Positions 16,114-24,849 of a stretch of 52,460 nt of DNA are shown in pieces (within the stretch, counting starts at the first letter, position 1; the number at the start of each line of letters is the position of its first letter). This DNA comes from Fusobacterium naviforme. Lineage in GTDB: Bacteria; Bacillota; Clostridia; Lachnospirales; Lachnospiraceae. The notes beneath the pieces were generated by a model. That model worked only from the letters and a program-made list of their open reading frames with translations, had not been told where the DNA came from and searched no databases. Where the stretch lies: assembly GCA_003014445.1 (NCBI GenBank), contig PYGH01000012.1, positions 17,360 to 69,819 of the forward strand, in the 5' to 3' direction. A program made the position numbers and the translations under genes.

Positions 16114-16806
16114 TCAGTATATTGTTGCAAAAATTGACGCCACAATCACCGTCATGAGGCCGCAGACCACAATTGCCAGGCTGCTCATCGCCCCCTCAAT
16201 CTCTCCGAGCTCCATCGCCTTTGCAGTTCCTATCGCGTGCGCAGAGGTGCCGAGCGCCAGCCCTTTTGCGAGAGGACTGTGGATCGCAAAGAGGCGACAA
16301 ATGGGCTCTGCCAGAACATTTCCCAGTATCCCTGTGACAATAATCACTGCGACCGTGATCGTTGAGAAGCCGCCGAGCTCCTCTGAGACGCCAATGCCGA
16401 TCGCAGTCGTGATGGACTTCGGCAGCAAAGTGATATACTGCGTGTGATTCAGCCCAAAGACTGCGCAGAGCAGAAGAACGGAGCAGAGGCTTGTGAGCAT
16501 ACCTGAAAACACAGCGATCAGAATTGCAAACAGATTCTGCCTAAGCAGCGCCAACTGCTGATAGAGCGGGATCGCAAGGCTGACAGTCGCCGGGGTGAGC
16601 AGATAGCTCAGGTAGCGCGCACTCTGATTATAGCTCTCATAGCTGATGTGAAAGCCCAGCATAAAGCATATAACCAGCACAATGGAAATGAGAAGTGGAT
16701 TCAGGAAGGCCTTATGAAATCGGTTTTTCAAAGCCACTCCCAGCTCATAGCCCAAAAGACTTATAACAATTCCTATGGTCGTTGAATTCTGAATCAGCTC
16801 ATTCAT
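16114..16806 (-). CDS. lrgB: LrgB/CidB family membrane protein
   Basis: A 230-residue polytopic membrane protein of the LrgB family, which with LrgA is linked to murein hydrolase control and, in some Gram-positives, to pyruvate or small-acid transport. The family core is easy to see: LPKSITTAIGIGVSEELGG, GILGNVLAEPICRLF, and the final GTSAHAIGTAKAMELGEIEGAMSSLA region (quoted in part). It overlaps lrgA by 8 bases and is translated with it. The usual LytTR regulator is not adjacent. The pyruvate kinase gene upstream makes a metabolic link possible but not demonstrated. Confidence 0.94.
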   Translation of the reverse strand: MNELIQNSTTIGIVISLLGYELGVALKNRFHKAFLNPLLISIVLVICFMLGFHISYESYNQSARYLSYLLTPATVSLAIPLYQQLALLRQNLFAILIAVFSGMLTSLCSVLLLCAVFGLNHTQYITLLPKSITTAIGIGVSEELGGFSTITVAVIIVTGILGNVLAEPICRLFAIHSPLAKGLALGTSAHAIGTAKAMELGEIEGAMSSLAIVVCGLMTVIVASIFATIY

Positions 16807-17155
16807 AATCTTTTCTCCGCCGAAGCATCCGTTCCATCACTCTCCCGGTGATCCCCATGACCAGTACTGTGGAAATCAGGGTGATCACACAGACCGGCAG
16901 CAATATCTGACTCAGCTCTTCCCATGAGGTCATGAGACCGACTCCCGCCGGTATAAACATCAGCGGCATAATTTCAATCAGAAATTCTGCTGTCTCCTTC
17001 ACCTGATCCAGCTTTATGATCCCTGTCATAAGACATCCCATCATCAGGACCAGTCCGTAAATACTCCCGGGTATCGCGAGGGGTATCAAATATTTCATCA
17101 GCTCTCCGATACAGGTAATTGCTGCAATGATTCCAAACTGACGCATTAATCTCAT
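16799..17155 (-). CDS. lrgA: LrgA/CidA family holin-like protein
   Basis: A 118-residue membrane protein with four hydrophobic segments, typical of LrgA/CidA. The conserved blocks are IPGSIYGLVLM after the first helices and MPLMFIPAGVGLM in the third. AAGG lies 8 bases before the ATG at 17155, so that start is preferred over the Met four codons later. It is the first gene of the lrgAB pair. A good sigma-A type promoter lies upstream at 17204-17232. Proteins of this family are holin-like and are reported to form oligomers that affect autolysis. Confidence 0.93.
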   Translation of the reverse strand: MRLMRQFGIIAAITCIGELMKYLIPLAIPGSIYGLVLMMGCLMTGIIKLDQVKETAEFLIEIMPLMFIPAGVGLMTSWEELSQILLPVCVITLISTVLVMGITGRVMERMLRRRKDYE

Positions 17156-17203
17156 CAGGCTCGCCTTTCTATATCACACAATTCACAGCAAAATGACCCG
17201 ACT

Positions 17204-17232
17204 ATCATAAGACCTTACCATTCTTCTTGCAA
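17204..17232 (-). promoter_or_regulatory. Sigma-A type promoter of lrgAB
   Basis: On the minus strand TTGCAA (17227-17232), a 17-base spacer and TATGAT (17204-17209) precede lrgA by about 50 bases. Both boxes match the consensus at four or more positions. Confidence 0.6.
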
Positions 17233-17315
17233 GCACTGTTTTCCGTAATTTTAGACGGAGGTCTGTCTCTAGCCCTCTGCCCCGGCATCTGAAAGTCTTC
17301 AAATAATCCACAGGT

Positions 17316-18575
17316 TCAATCCTGAATTGCTGAGGCCTCAGCAATATCCCGCAGCCAGCGCATCGCCTCCAGCGGATAGCTCCCGATCGCCGTCTCGCCC
17401 GTCAGCATCAGCGAAGACGCCCCCTGACGCACCGCGAGATAAATATCCGAGAGCTCCGCCCTCGTCGGTACACTGTGCTCTATCATAGAATGAAGCAGCT
17501 GCGTCACGACCATAAAAGGCTTCTTTACGGCCCGGCAGCGCCGTGCAATCTCCTCCTGCGTTTTCGGAAGCCTCGGAAATCCGATATTGCTCCCCAAATC
17601 CCCGCGGGCGATGACAATATGATCTGCAGCAGCCATGATTTCATCCAGATGCTCTATCCCCGCCTGGTTTTCTATCTTAGCAAAGATGCGAAGCTTCGAA
17701 AGACCGCGGGCAGACAGCTCTCTCCGAAGCAGCTCCACATCTTCTCCGCACTCCACAAAGGGCTGCATCACCGCCGTGACACCTGCCTCCCGCGCATGTG
17801 CGAGGTTTTCGATATCCTCAGGGGTAAGAACAGGCAGCGGAATCTCCACTCCTCTCAGGGCAATGCTCTTTCCGGGAGCCGCCATTCCACCGCGAAGCAC
17901 CCGGCAGGACAGCGGCATACTGACGGAAGACAAATCGTTATCTCTTTCAGATACGGCCTTTTCACCCTTCGTCCACTCCGTTCCGACAGATGGATAAAAA
18001 TTGCTCCTGCGCGGTGGGAGCACCTCGAGTTCAAGCTCCGCATCATTGATAAACAGATGCTGTCCGCTCCGGAGTGCCCTGTAAAGCGGCTGCGGAATCC
18101 CAATATGGCAGACAGCCCGAGAGGAAAACACAGTTTCTGCTGACCCCGCTATCCCGACATTTTCTGTCAAAGACTTATCCCCATGAAGAAATAACTCCTT
18201 CAGATAACTGTCCTTGCCTTCCGGCTGGTTTTTTTGCTGACTTTCCGGCTGCGCTTCCAAATCAGGCGAGATCCGGACGGGGCCTCCGGTATCAGGGACA
18301 GCTCCGGCATAAAGATTTACAAGCTCTCCTCCGCAGAGTAAGCTCTTCCCTTTCAGCTCTACGATTCTGAGCTCCGCTCCCTTCAGATCAATCATCAGCT
18401 CAGCATGGCGCCCAGAGCGCAACTGGGCCTCTCGCCAGTTATAAAGCCATTCCGGATGCTCCAAAAGATTACCATGAGACAGATTCAGACGTATTCCTGT
18501 CATTCCTGCATCCAGCATGCGACTTAGGAGTTCCGTCTCGCAGCAAGACGGTCCAAAGGTTCCGTACAGTTCCAT
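17316..18575 (-). CDS. Divergent pyruvate kinase without the C-terminal domain
   Basis: A 419-residue pyruvate-kinase-family protein (phosphoenolpyruvate plus ADP to pyruvate plus ATP if active). The substrate loop RLNLSHG (Arg29, Asn31, Ser33), MIDLKG, the catalytic FAKIENQ (Lys300, Glu302), ARGDLG (Asp326), VVTQLL (Thr358) and the MLTGETAIGSYP block are recognisable. Departures: KGAELR instead of KGPEIR, FVECGED instead of the usual basic FxRKxxD, and SNI after GDLG. The protein ends about 25 residues after the GETA motif, so the allosteric C domain is absent. The B-domain region is longer than usual, with a Gln/Glu-rich insertion near 105-120. The ATG at 18575 follows AGAGAGG; two upstream ATGs lack an RBS. 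Activity is uncertain. Confidence 0.8.
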   Translation of the reverse strand: MELYGTFGPSCCETELLSRMLDAGMTGIRLNLSHGNLLEHPEWLYNWREAQLRSGRHAELMIDLKGAELRIVELKGKSLLCGGELVNLYAGAVPDTGGPVRISPDLEAQPESQQKNQPEGKDSYLKELFLHGDKSLTENVGIAGSAETVFSSRAVCHIGIPQPLYRALRSGQHLFINDAELELEVLPPRRSNFYPSVGTEWTKGEKAVSERDNDLSSVSMPLSCRVLRGGMAAPGKSIALRGVEIPLPVLTPEDIENLAHAREAGVTAVMQPFVECGEDVELLRRELSARGLSKLRIFAKIENQAGIEHLDEIMAAADHIVIARGDLGSNIGFPRLPKTQEEIARRCRAVKKPFMVVTQLLHSMIEHSVPTRAELSDIYLAVRQGASSLMLTGETAIGSYPLEAMRWLRDIAEASAIQD

Positions 18576-18659
18576 ATACTTACCTCTCTGCATCATTTTC
18601 TTCGCCTACATAGTAGAAATTCTCTCTGAAAATGTCAAATAAAAGGATTTTTCAAAATT

Positions 18660-18686
18660 TTAGCACTCGCATGTTGACAGTGCTAA
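18660..18686 (+). promoter_or_regulatory. CIRCE operator (HrcA binding site)
   Basis: TTAGCACTC (18660-18668), nine bases, then CAGTGCTAA (18678-18686): the HrcA operator consensus with one mismatch in the second arm. It covers the -35 box of the hsp20 promoter, so HrcA binding would block RNA polymerase until heat stress. Confidence 0.9.
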
Positions 18687-18702
18687 TAACATATGTTATA
18701 GT
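18674..18702 (+). promoter_or_regulatory. Sigma-A promoter of hsp20
   Basis: A consensus TTGACA (18674-18679) and TATAGT (18697-18702) with an ideal 17-base spacer, overlapping the CIRCE operator. The start point would fall near 18709, giving a 5' leader of about 60 bases. Confidence 0.85.
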
Positions 18703-18767
18703 CTCTATAGAACAAAAAGAACAGCAGGGTTTTAAAAACCTGCCACAGTATAAAAGGAGGAAGCATT

Positions 18768-19220
18768 ATGATGTATATGCCCAGTGTATTTGGTGAGAAT
18801 CTCTTTGATGATTGGATGAACGATTTTGACAGCGCTTTCTTCGGCAGAAGAAAGCCCCTCTACGGAAAGAATGCCAAAAACATTATGAAGACTGATATCA
18901 AGGAATCCGACAACAGCTATGAACTTGCGATCGATCTCCCCGGCTTCAAGAAGGATGAAATTCATGCGGAGCTGAACAACGGTTACCTGACCATCAGCAC
19001 GGAAAAGGGACTTGATAAGGAAGAAAAGACAGAAAATGGTCGCTACATTCGAAGAGAACGTTACGCCGGTTCAATGAGCCGCAGCTTCTATGTCGGCGAA
19101 AATCTCCGTGAGGAGGACATCTCCGCAAAGTTTGAGGATGGTATTCTGAAACTCAGTGTACCGAAAAAGTCCGCGCAGCCAGAGGTTCCGGAGAAGCGTT
19201 ACATTCAAATCGAGGGCTAA
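18768..19220 (+). CDS. Hsp20/alpha-crystallin small heat shock protein
   Basis: A 150-residue ATP-independent holdase chaperone that binds unfolding proteins in large oligomers. The alpha-crystallin domain spans about 40-140, with YELAIDLPGFKKDEI, the LTISTEK strand and the EDGILKLSVPKK end of the domain (the A-x-x-x-n-GvL motif). The short N-terminal arm and a C-terminal PEKRYIQIEG tail with the I-x-I type anchor are normal. AAAGGAGG precedes the ATG. It is monocistronic: it has its own CIRCE-controlled promoter and a strong terminator at 19327-19369. Confidence 0.96.
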   Translation: MMYMPSVFGENLFDDWMNDFDSAFFGRRKPLYGKNAKNIMKTDIKESDNSYELAIDLPGFKKDEIHAELNNGYLTISTEKGLDKEEKTENGRYIRRERYAGSMSRSFYVGENLREEDISAKFEDGILKLSVPKKSAQPEVPEKRYIQIEG

Positions 19221-19326
19221 GTACAGCTCTCGCAGACAGGCACTCTGTCTGAAGCCTGCATACTCTCAGGCGAAAAGTACACAGCTATGAATGCATGCCT
19301 GTGCGCTAATACTGTTTGAAACTCTA

Positions 19327-19369
19327 AGACTCCGCCCGGCAGTCAGTGATTGCCGGGCGGAGTCTTTTC
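19327..19369 (+). terminator. Intrinsic terminator after hsp20
   Basis: A perfect 15-bp stem AGACTCCGCCCGGCA (19327-19341) with its complement (19351-19365), a 9-base loop and a following TTTT. It closes hsp20 transcription and may also serve the convergent ZIP gene. Confidence 0.9.
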
Positions 19370-19461
19370 GATGCTTCTCTTTACAGAATATTTTGATGTC
19401 TCACCCATTTCTGTTTTTCATAGCCAGCACAACGCTTCTCGCCGTATCTCCGCGGCAATTT

Positions 19462-20259
19462 CTAACCAAGCACTACATCAAGATACATCATCAGACTAAA
19501 GCCAAGACCAAAAGCCAGCGTGCCAAAATCGGAGTGAACTCCCACTGACATTTCTGGAATCAGCTCCTCCACAACCACATAGAGCATAGCGCCCGCCGCA
19601 AAACTCAGCAGATAAGGCAGGGCCGGAAGCACAAGAGCTGTCGCGAGAATTGTGAGAAGCGCTCCCACCGGCTCTACCGCACCGGAGAGCACACCGTTCA
19701 CGAAAGCTTTCATGCGACTCTCCCCCTGCGCATGCAGCGGCATGGAGATAATGGCACCCTCCGGGAAGTTCTGAATCGCAATACCAAGGGCCAGCGCAAG
19801 CGCCGCTGTCGCAGAAATATTTGCACTCCCTGCCAGATAACCGGCATAAACCACACCGATCGCCATGCCCTCCGGTATATTGTGCAGTGTCACCGCAAGC
19901 ACCATCATAGTCGTCTTTCTCAGTCTGCTCCGCGGTCCCTCCGCCTCATCACTGAACTGATGCAGGTGAGGTACAAGGTGATCCATAAGCAGAAGAAAGA
20001 GTATTCCCAGCCAAAATCCAAGCACTGCCGGCAGCACAGCAAGCTTCCCCCGCTCCGCTCCCTGTTCAATCGCCGGAATGAGAAGACTCCAGACAGAGGC
20101 TGCCACCATAACACCCGCAGCAAAGCCCGTCAGTATCTTCTGCACATCCTGACGAAGCTCATTTCTCATGAAAAACACACAGGCTGAGCCAAGTCCTGTT
20201 CCCAGAAAAGGGATCAGCAGGCCGTAGCTTGTCTGCAATATCTCATCGCGCAAAATCAT
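19462..20259 (-). CDS. ZIP family divalent metal transporter
   Basis: A 265-residue membrane protein with about eight hydrophobic segments, of the ZupT-like ZIP family that imports zinc, iron or manganese. The TM4 signature LHNIPEGMAIG and the TM5 signature IQNFPEGAIISMP carry the binuclear metal site His, Asn, Pro and Glu residues. A variable loop with HLVPHLHQFSDEAEG supplies extra His before TM4. The GGAGG before the ATG is only a few bases away, which is tighter than usual. It is divergent from the Crp/Fnr gene, with about 210 bases between them. The exact metal cannot be told. Confidence 0.93.
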   Translation of the reverse strand: MILRDEILQTSYGLLIPFLGTGLGSACVFFMRNELRQDVQKILTGFAAGVMVAASVWSLLIPAIEQGAERGKLAVLPAVLGFWLGILFLLLMDHLVPHLHQFSDEAEGPRSRLRKTTMMVLAVTLHNIPEGMAIGVVYAGYLAGSANISATAALALALGIAIQNFPEGAIISMPLHAQGESRMKAFVNGVLSGAVEPVGALLTILATALVLPALPYLLSFAAGAMLYVVVEELIPEMSVGVHSDFGTLAFGLGFSLMMYLDVVLG

Positions 20260-20394
20260 ATCCTCCTGTCTTTCCTGTAAGCACTGTATCTACAGCTTTT
20301 GCGAACTTCATGCGGCGATCCTATGCAAGTTGATAAAACAGTATAGCACAGCTTTCAGAAATACTTTCTCATATTTTTATACCAAGTGCAACGC

Positions 20395-20422
20395 TTGACA
20401 GTCCTTCCATACTCGATATACA
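20395..20422 (+). promoter_or_regulatory. Candidate promoter of the Crp/Fnr gene
   Basis: TTGACA (20395-20400), a 16-base spacer and TATACA (20417-20422), about 47 bases before the ATG at 20469. The -35 is perfect. Confidence 0.6.
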
Positions 20423-20468
20423 CTTTTTATTAGTCTTTTTTAACCATAACGGTTCACAGGAGGGCGCC

Positions 20469-21155
20469 ATGCTGCAAATAAACGCGATTCACCACAGCTT
20501 ACAGCAGTGCAGACTCTTCACAGGCATTCCTGAGAGTGCTTACACAGAGGTTCTTCATACACTGCAGGCCAAACGACATGCCTATCCGAAAAATGAGGCC
20601 ATTCTGAATATCGGAGATCACAGCCATCGTGCAGGAATTATCATTTCCGGTACAGTGGAGATCTCCTTCTATGATGAAAGCGGTAACTGTGTGAACATGC
20701 GGCACATCAGCGCCGGAGAGATATTCGGGGCAGCACTGGTCTGCGCCGGAGTAAAGGGCAGCCCCATGCAGTTAAGGGCAATCAGCGACTGCGAGCTGCT
20801 GTTTCTTGACTTCGAGGCGCTGATGGAGCCTGCTGCTTCCGTATCTCCGCACTGCATGCAGATTGCCCTGAATCTGATGCAGGACTTTGCGCGACGCTCC
20901 CTCTTTCTGAATCAGAAGATACGTATTATGGGACAGAAAAAGCTGCGCGACAAGCTGAAAATATACTTTGCATCCTTTCCCGGCAGTGAAAGCGGAAGCA
21001 TACATCTCCCCTTCTCCCGAACTGAACTTGCGGAATATCTCTACGCCGACCGCAGCGCCCTGTCCAGAGAGCTCAGCAGAATGCGGGAGGAAGGACTGAT
21101 CGACTGGACTGGACGGGAGATACATATTCTCGACAAAAACTTTTTGCAAAGCTGA
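20469..21155 (+). CDS. Crp/Fnr family transcriptional regulator
   Basis: A 228-residue regulator with an N-terminal cyclic-nucleotide-fold domain (about 15-125) and a C-terminal winged helix. The DNA-binding part shows LPFSRTELAEYLYADRSALS, the expected recognition helix region. There is no N-terminal cysteine cluster of the oxygen-sensing Fnr type. The cAMP-pocket RxS motif is not evident, so the ligand is unknown. CAGGAGGG precedes the ATG at 20469. It is divergent from the ZIP transporter and sits upstream of a hydroxyacyl-CoA dehydrogenase gene, either of which could be a target; that is only inferred from position. Confidence 0.93.
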   Translation: MLQINAIHHSLQQCRLFTGIPESAYTEVLHTLQAKRHAYPKNEAILNIGDHSHRAGIIISGTVEISFYDESGNCVNMRHISAGEIFGAALVCAGVKGSPMQLRAISDCELLFLDFEALMEPAASVSPHCMQIALNLMQDFARRSLFLNQKIRIMGQKKLRDKLKIYFASFPGSESGSIHLPFSRTELAEYLYADRSALSRELSRMREEGLIDWTGREIHILDKNFLQS

Positions 21156-21239
21156 CCCTGCTTTTCCTGTTTTTTACAGTCTATTGAAGAGACATTTTTG
21201 TTTTATTTTTAATTCCTACTATTTTAATAGGATTTTCTG

Positions 21240-21267
21240 TTGACTTATGCCGGAAATACGGTATAGT
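21240..21267 (+). promoter_or_regulatory. Candidate promoter of the hydroxyacyl-CoA dehydrogenase gene
   Basis: TTGACT (21240-21245), a 16-base spacer and TATAGT (21262-21267) lie about 110 bases before the ATG at 21377, leaving a long A/T-rich leader. Confidence 0.55.
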
Positions 21268-21376
21268 GATATCAAAGTTAATTGTTTCCATTTTTTGTAT
21301 AGTTTAAGATCTCCATAACTGCCGATGAATATAAGCTTAATTTCTCAGCATTTATGGTTCCCTGAAAGGAGTACAC

Positions 21377-22321
21377 ATGACGGAATTTAAGAAAGTTGTT
21401 GTCGCCGGGGGCGGCGTTCTGGGAAGTCAAATCGCGTTTCAGACCGCATTCAGCGGCTTTGATGTCACAATCTGGCTGAGAAGTGAGGGTTCAATCGGGC
21501 GCACCCGCCCGAAGCTGGAACGTCTGAAGCGGATTTACCTCGAGACACTCGAGACAATGAAGACAAATCCGGCAGCTTACTGCCGTGGCTTCTCAGATAA
21601 AAAACAGCTGTCCGAATCGGAAATCAATGCATTAAAGCAGCAGGTCGAGAAAGGCTATTCCAGACTGAAGCTTACCACCAGTTACGAGGAGGCAGCAGAA
21701 AACGCAGATCTGGTCATTGAGGCCATCGCAGAAAATCCTGAAGAAAAGACCGCATTTTACACAGAACTCGCAAAATACTTGCCGGCCAAAACCATACTGG
21801 CAACCAATTCCTCCACCATGCTGCCGAGCAGCTTTGCCGCAGCCACGGGCAGACCCGAGAAATATCTGGCACTTCATTTTGCAAATGAGATATGGAAAAA
21901 CAACACCGCGGAGATCATGGGGCATGCCGGAACCTCTGCTGAGTGCTATGACGCAGTTGTGGCTTTCGCCGAGAGCATCCACATGGTTCCACTGAAGCTT
22001 AAGAAGGAGCAGCCCGGTTATATTCTGAATTCCATGCTGGTTCCCTTCCTGAATGCGGCACAGACACTCTGGGCGAAAGAGATTGCAGATCCTGAGACCA
22101 TAGACCGTACCTGGACACTTGCGACCGGCGCTCCGGCGGGTCCCTTCCGCATTCTGGACATCGTCGGTCTGACCACTGCCTACAACGTAGTCATGCTGAA
22201 TCCGGATGCTGGGAATCCCGACAGCACTGCGGGTAAAATCGCAGCACTGCTGAAGGAAAAGATTGAGGCAGGCAAGACCGGAATCAATGCAGGTGAAGGC
22301 TTCTATACATATAATAAGTAA
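21377..22321 (+). CDS. 3-hydroxyacyl-CoA dehydrogenase family protein
   Basis: A 314-residue NAD-dependent dehydrogenase of the 3-hydroxybutyryl-CoA dehydrogenase type, which interconverts 3-hydroxyacyl-CoA and 3-oxoacyl-CoA. The Rossmann loop GGGVLGSQIA lies at 11-20. The ATNSSTMLPSSF block and LHFANEIWKNNTAE follow; the His and the Glu 12 residues later match the catalytic pair of the family. The C-terminal domain contains PGYILNSMLVPFLNAA and GPFRILDIVGL. It has a putative own promoter and no beta-oxidation or butyrate genes nearby, so the substrate is unknown. GAAAGGAG precedes the ATG. Confidence 0.9.
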   Translation: MTEFKKVVVAGGGVLGSQIAFQTAFSGFDVTIWLRSEGSIGRTRPKLERLKRIYLETLETMKTNPAAYCRGFSDKKQLSESEINALKQQVEKGYSRLKLTTSYEEAAENADLVIEAIAENPEEKTAFYTELAKYLPAKTILATNSSTMLPSSFAAATGRPEKYLALHFANEIWKNNTAEIMGHAGTSAECYDAVVAFAESIHMVPLKLKKEQPGYILNSMLVPFLNAAQTLWAKEIADPETIDRTWTLATGAPAGPFRILDIVGLTTAYNVVMLNPDAGNPDSTAGKIAALLKEKIEAGKTGINAGEGFYTYNK

Positions 22322-22355
22322 AATAAGGCGATGCGCATAGAGATAAACTTGCGCT

Positions 22356-22393
22356 ATAATGGCGGGGGATGCAAAAACATACCCCGCCATTAT
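22356..22393. terminator. Perfect hairpin between the dehydrogenase gene and trmL
   Basis: ATAATGGCGGGG (22356-22367) pairs perfectly with CCCCGCCATTAT (22382-22393) around a 14-base A-rich loop. There is no T tract on the plus strand. It could be a weak terminator of the dehydrogenase gene or a leader structure of trmL. Confidence 0.5.
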
Positions 22394-22436
22394 GATTGAG
22401 ACTATTTATTACTCGGATCAACGACACGGAAAGGAC

Positions 22437-23000
22437 ATGAACAGCCGCATGTTAAATATCGTACTGCACGAGCCGGAAATTCCCTTTAATACCGGCGCAA
22501 TCGGAAGAAGCTGTGTTGCAAGCCACAGTGCTCTGCATCTCATCCGTCCCTATGGTTTTGAGCTGAGCGACAAGTACTTAAAACGTGCCGGCATGGACTA
22601 CTGGCCCAAGCTCACACTGTCGGAATATGACAGCTATCCAGACTTTCTCTCACAGCATCCCGGGCTGCAGTTCTGTGATAACTTCAGTGAAGCAGAGCTT
22701 AACGAACGCGAGGTTCTCAATATGCCAAAGCTCTGGTTTGCAACCACCAAGGGGCAGAAGATATACAGTGACGCAGCTCTTGGGCCAAACGATTACATCA
22801 TGTTCGGCAAGGAATCTGCGGGCATCCCCGAGGAAATACTGGTGGAAAAACCGCGCTCCTGCATACGCATCCCCATGTATGAGGATATCCGCTCTCTGAA
22901 TCTTTCCAACTCTGTCGCCATACTTCTCTATGAAGCTCTGCGCCAAAATGATTTTATGCAGCTGGAGCGTCAGGGCTCACTGCATCGCCTGCACTGGTGA
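22437..23000 (+). CDS. trmL: tRNA (cytidine(34)-2'-O)-methyltransferase
   Basis: A 187-residue SPOUT-class enzyme that methylates the ribose of the wobble base in tRNA-Leu isoacceptors, using S-adenosylmethionine. The start of the fold LNIVLHEPEIPFNTGAIGR and the trefoil-knot motifs FGKESAGIPEEIL and IRSLNLSNSVAILLYEAL are clear. The start is either the ATG at 22437 or the Met at 22449; neither has a perfectly spaced RBS. A reading that begins at 22359 includes the palindromic hairpin and is unlikely. It converges on the YfcC gene with only 9 bases between. Confidence 0.92.
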   Translation: MNSRMLNIVLHEPEIPFNTGAIGRSCVASHSALHLIRPYGFELSDKYLKRAGMDYWPKLTLSEYDSYPDFLSQHPGLQFCDNFSEAELNEREVLNMPKLWFATTKGQKIYSDAALGPNDYIMFGKESAGIPEEILVEKPRSCIRIPMYEDIRSLNLSNSVAILLYEALRQNDFMQLERQGSLHRLHW

Positions 23001-23009
23001 ACAGCCTTC

Positions 23010-24722
23010 TCAGCTCAGACCGATCATGCAGGCAATTGCCAGGGCCACACTACCCATCAGGAAGAAAAAGCCCTGCATCTTGATCTGAAACTTCGCCCAG
23101 GTGCCCCAGTCCATGCGTGCCACACCGAGCACACCGATAAGAGAAGCAGAAACCGGTGTAAAGGCATCAACAAAACCGGCACCCATCTGATACGCCAGAA
23201 CTGCTATCTGGCGGTTGACACCGATGATATCCGAGAGCGGCGCCATGATCGGCATGGTCAGTGCCGCCTGACCGGAATTTGAGGTCACCGCAAGATTGAA
23301 GCAGCTCTGGAACAGATACATGATCTCTGCACCGATATAAACCGGCACACCATGAACCGCTACGCCAATGCTGTGAAGAATTGTATTCAGTGTAGACGGG
23401 ACCGTTGCATCCGAACCACCCAGCACCAGCAGTATGCCCTTTGCCATACCAACGACTATTGCAGTCCCGGCGAGATCGGCCGCACCGCTCTGGAACGCAG
23501 AGGCCATGGAATTTACAGTCATATCATTCAGCTTAAAGAGAATTGCCGTCACTCCTGCAACAAAGCCCATTACAAAGAACTGAGAGGCGATTTCCGGAAT
23601 ATAATATCCCTTCTGCGTCACACCCCAGACAATCCAAATCAGAACAGCCAGCATCTCAAGCAGAATCAGCTTATGTCCCAGCTTAAACTCGCGGATCTCC
23701 TCTGTCGCATTAACCGCTCTGCCGCGGAAATAGGAGTCACTCTTATAGACCACGGACTTCTCCGGGTTTTTGCGTATCTTCTCTGCATAATACATCATGT
23801 ACGCCGCAGAGAGCCCTGTCACAATAAACCACAGCGGAAGACGGAAGCTCGCACCGGAGAGCACCGGAATACCTGCGATGCCCTGCGCAATTGCGACAGA
23901 AAAGGGGCTCATCCAGGAAACCGCATTTCCAATCTGAGAGGCCACATAGGTCACCGTCACCGCGACGATGGAATCATAGCCCAGTGCGATCACAAAGGGA
24001 ACCATGACCATGGCAAAGGGAATACACTCCTCTGCCATGCCAAAAGTCGCTCCGCCGAGCGAAAAGAGGAAGAAGAGGATGGGCAATGCAGCACGCTCCA
24101 GCCCCCTTGAGCTGTTGATAAAGGCATAGATGCCCGCATCAATCGCACCGGTCTGCATGATGATGCCAAAGGCGCCTCCAACTACAAGAATCAGAGCCAC
24201 AATACCGACTGCCGTGCCGTATTTATCTCCCGTGACCAGCCCCTCAAACACATAATTCAGTAAGCCAAAACCGCCAAAATCATCGGTTCCCCAGAGCACT
24301 GCCGTCTTATGCAGCTTTCTGGAGGTATCATAGATCTCCATTCCAAATTCGCCGTAGAGCACATCATCCGTGAGTCCCAGCTCATCCAGATCTCCCTGGG
24401 TCCAGCCGGAAGCATCTCCCGCAGCAAATTCCTGAAGTGCCTCTGCATCGAGCTCAAGCTCCGCAAGCTTCTCAGGCTGCTGCAGCAGAGTCCCGATATC
24501 TTCCTTGACCTGCTCCGTATTCAGCGCGTAGCTGTAGCGGAAGGTATCCTCCATCAGCACTGTTCTGCTCTTCACCACCCCGTTGTTGTCGGTATACTCA
24601 ATCTTGTGTGTGCTGAAGCGCCCCGCCGGAATTATAAACGTCAGCAGCCAGCACACCACAATAACAGCGAAGATAATCGCATAGGTATGCGGTGTCTTCA
24701 GCTTCGTAAGATCCTTTGACAT
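23010..24722 (-). CDS. YfcC family membrane transporter
   Basis: A 570-residue polytopic protein with about twelve hydrophobic segments of the YfcC/DcuC-related ion transporter superfamily, commonly annotated as basic-amino-acid or C4-dicarboxylate carriers. The first helix (YAIIFAVIVVCWLLTFIIPAG) is typical. A large polar loop (about 40-150) lies outside. The conserved NSGQAALTMPIMAPLSD region and the paired GFVDAFTPVSASLIGVLG segment near the C-terminus are family signatures. The ATG at 24722 is preceded by GGGGGAGGT; an upstream ATG has no RBS. Substrate not determined. It is the first gene read from its own leader. Confidence 0.9.
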   Translation of the reverse strand: MSKDLTKLKTPHTYAIIFAVIVVCWLLTFIIPAGRFSTHKIEYTDNNGVVKSRTVLMEDTFRYSYALNTEQVKEDIGTLLQQPEKLAELELDAEALQEFAAGDASGWTQGDLDELGLTDDVLYGEFGMEIYDTSRKLHKTAVLWGTDDFGGFGLLNYVFEGLVTGDKYGTAVGIVALILVVGGAFGIIMQTGAIDAGIYAFINSSRGLERAALPILFFLFSLGGATFGMAEECIPFAMVMVPFVIALGYDSIVAVTVTYVASQIGNAVSWMSPFSVAIAQGIAGIPVLSGASFRLPLWFIVTGLSAAYMMYYAEKIRKNPEKSVVYKSDSYFRGRAVNATEEIREFKLGHKLILLEMLAVLIWIVWGVTQKGYYIPEIASQFFVMGFVAGVTAILFKLNDMTVNSMASAFQSGAADLAGTAIVVGMAKGILLVLGGSDATVPSTLNTILHSIGVAVHGVPVYIGAEIMYLFQSCFNLAVTSNSGQAALTMPIMAPLSDIIGVNRQIAVLAYQMGAGFVDAFTPVSASLIGVLGVARMDWGTWAKFQIKMQGFFFLMGSVALAIACMIGLS

Positions 24723-24849
24723 ACTTGTACCTCCCCCCGCAAACATTTGTTTTTCTATAATTTACCACAGTTGTTGTACCTTGCATAGTGTCGTACCAAA
24801 GAGTACACTGTGCTCTCCTCACGCTGGTGCATAAGGCCAAAATAATCAA

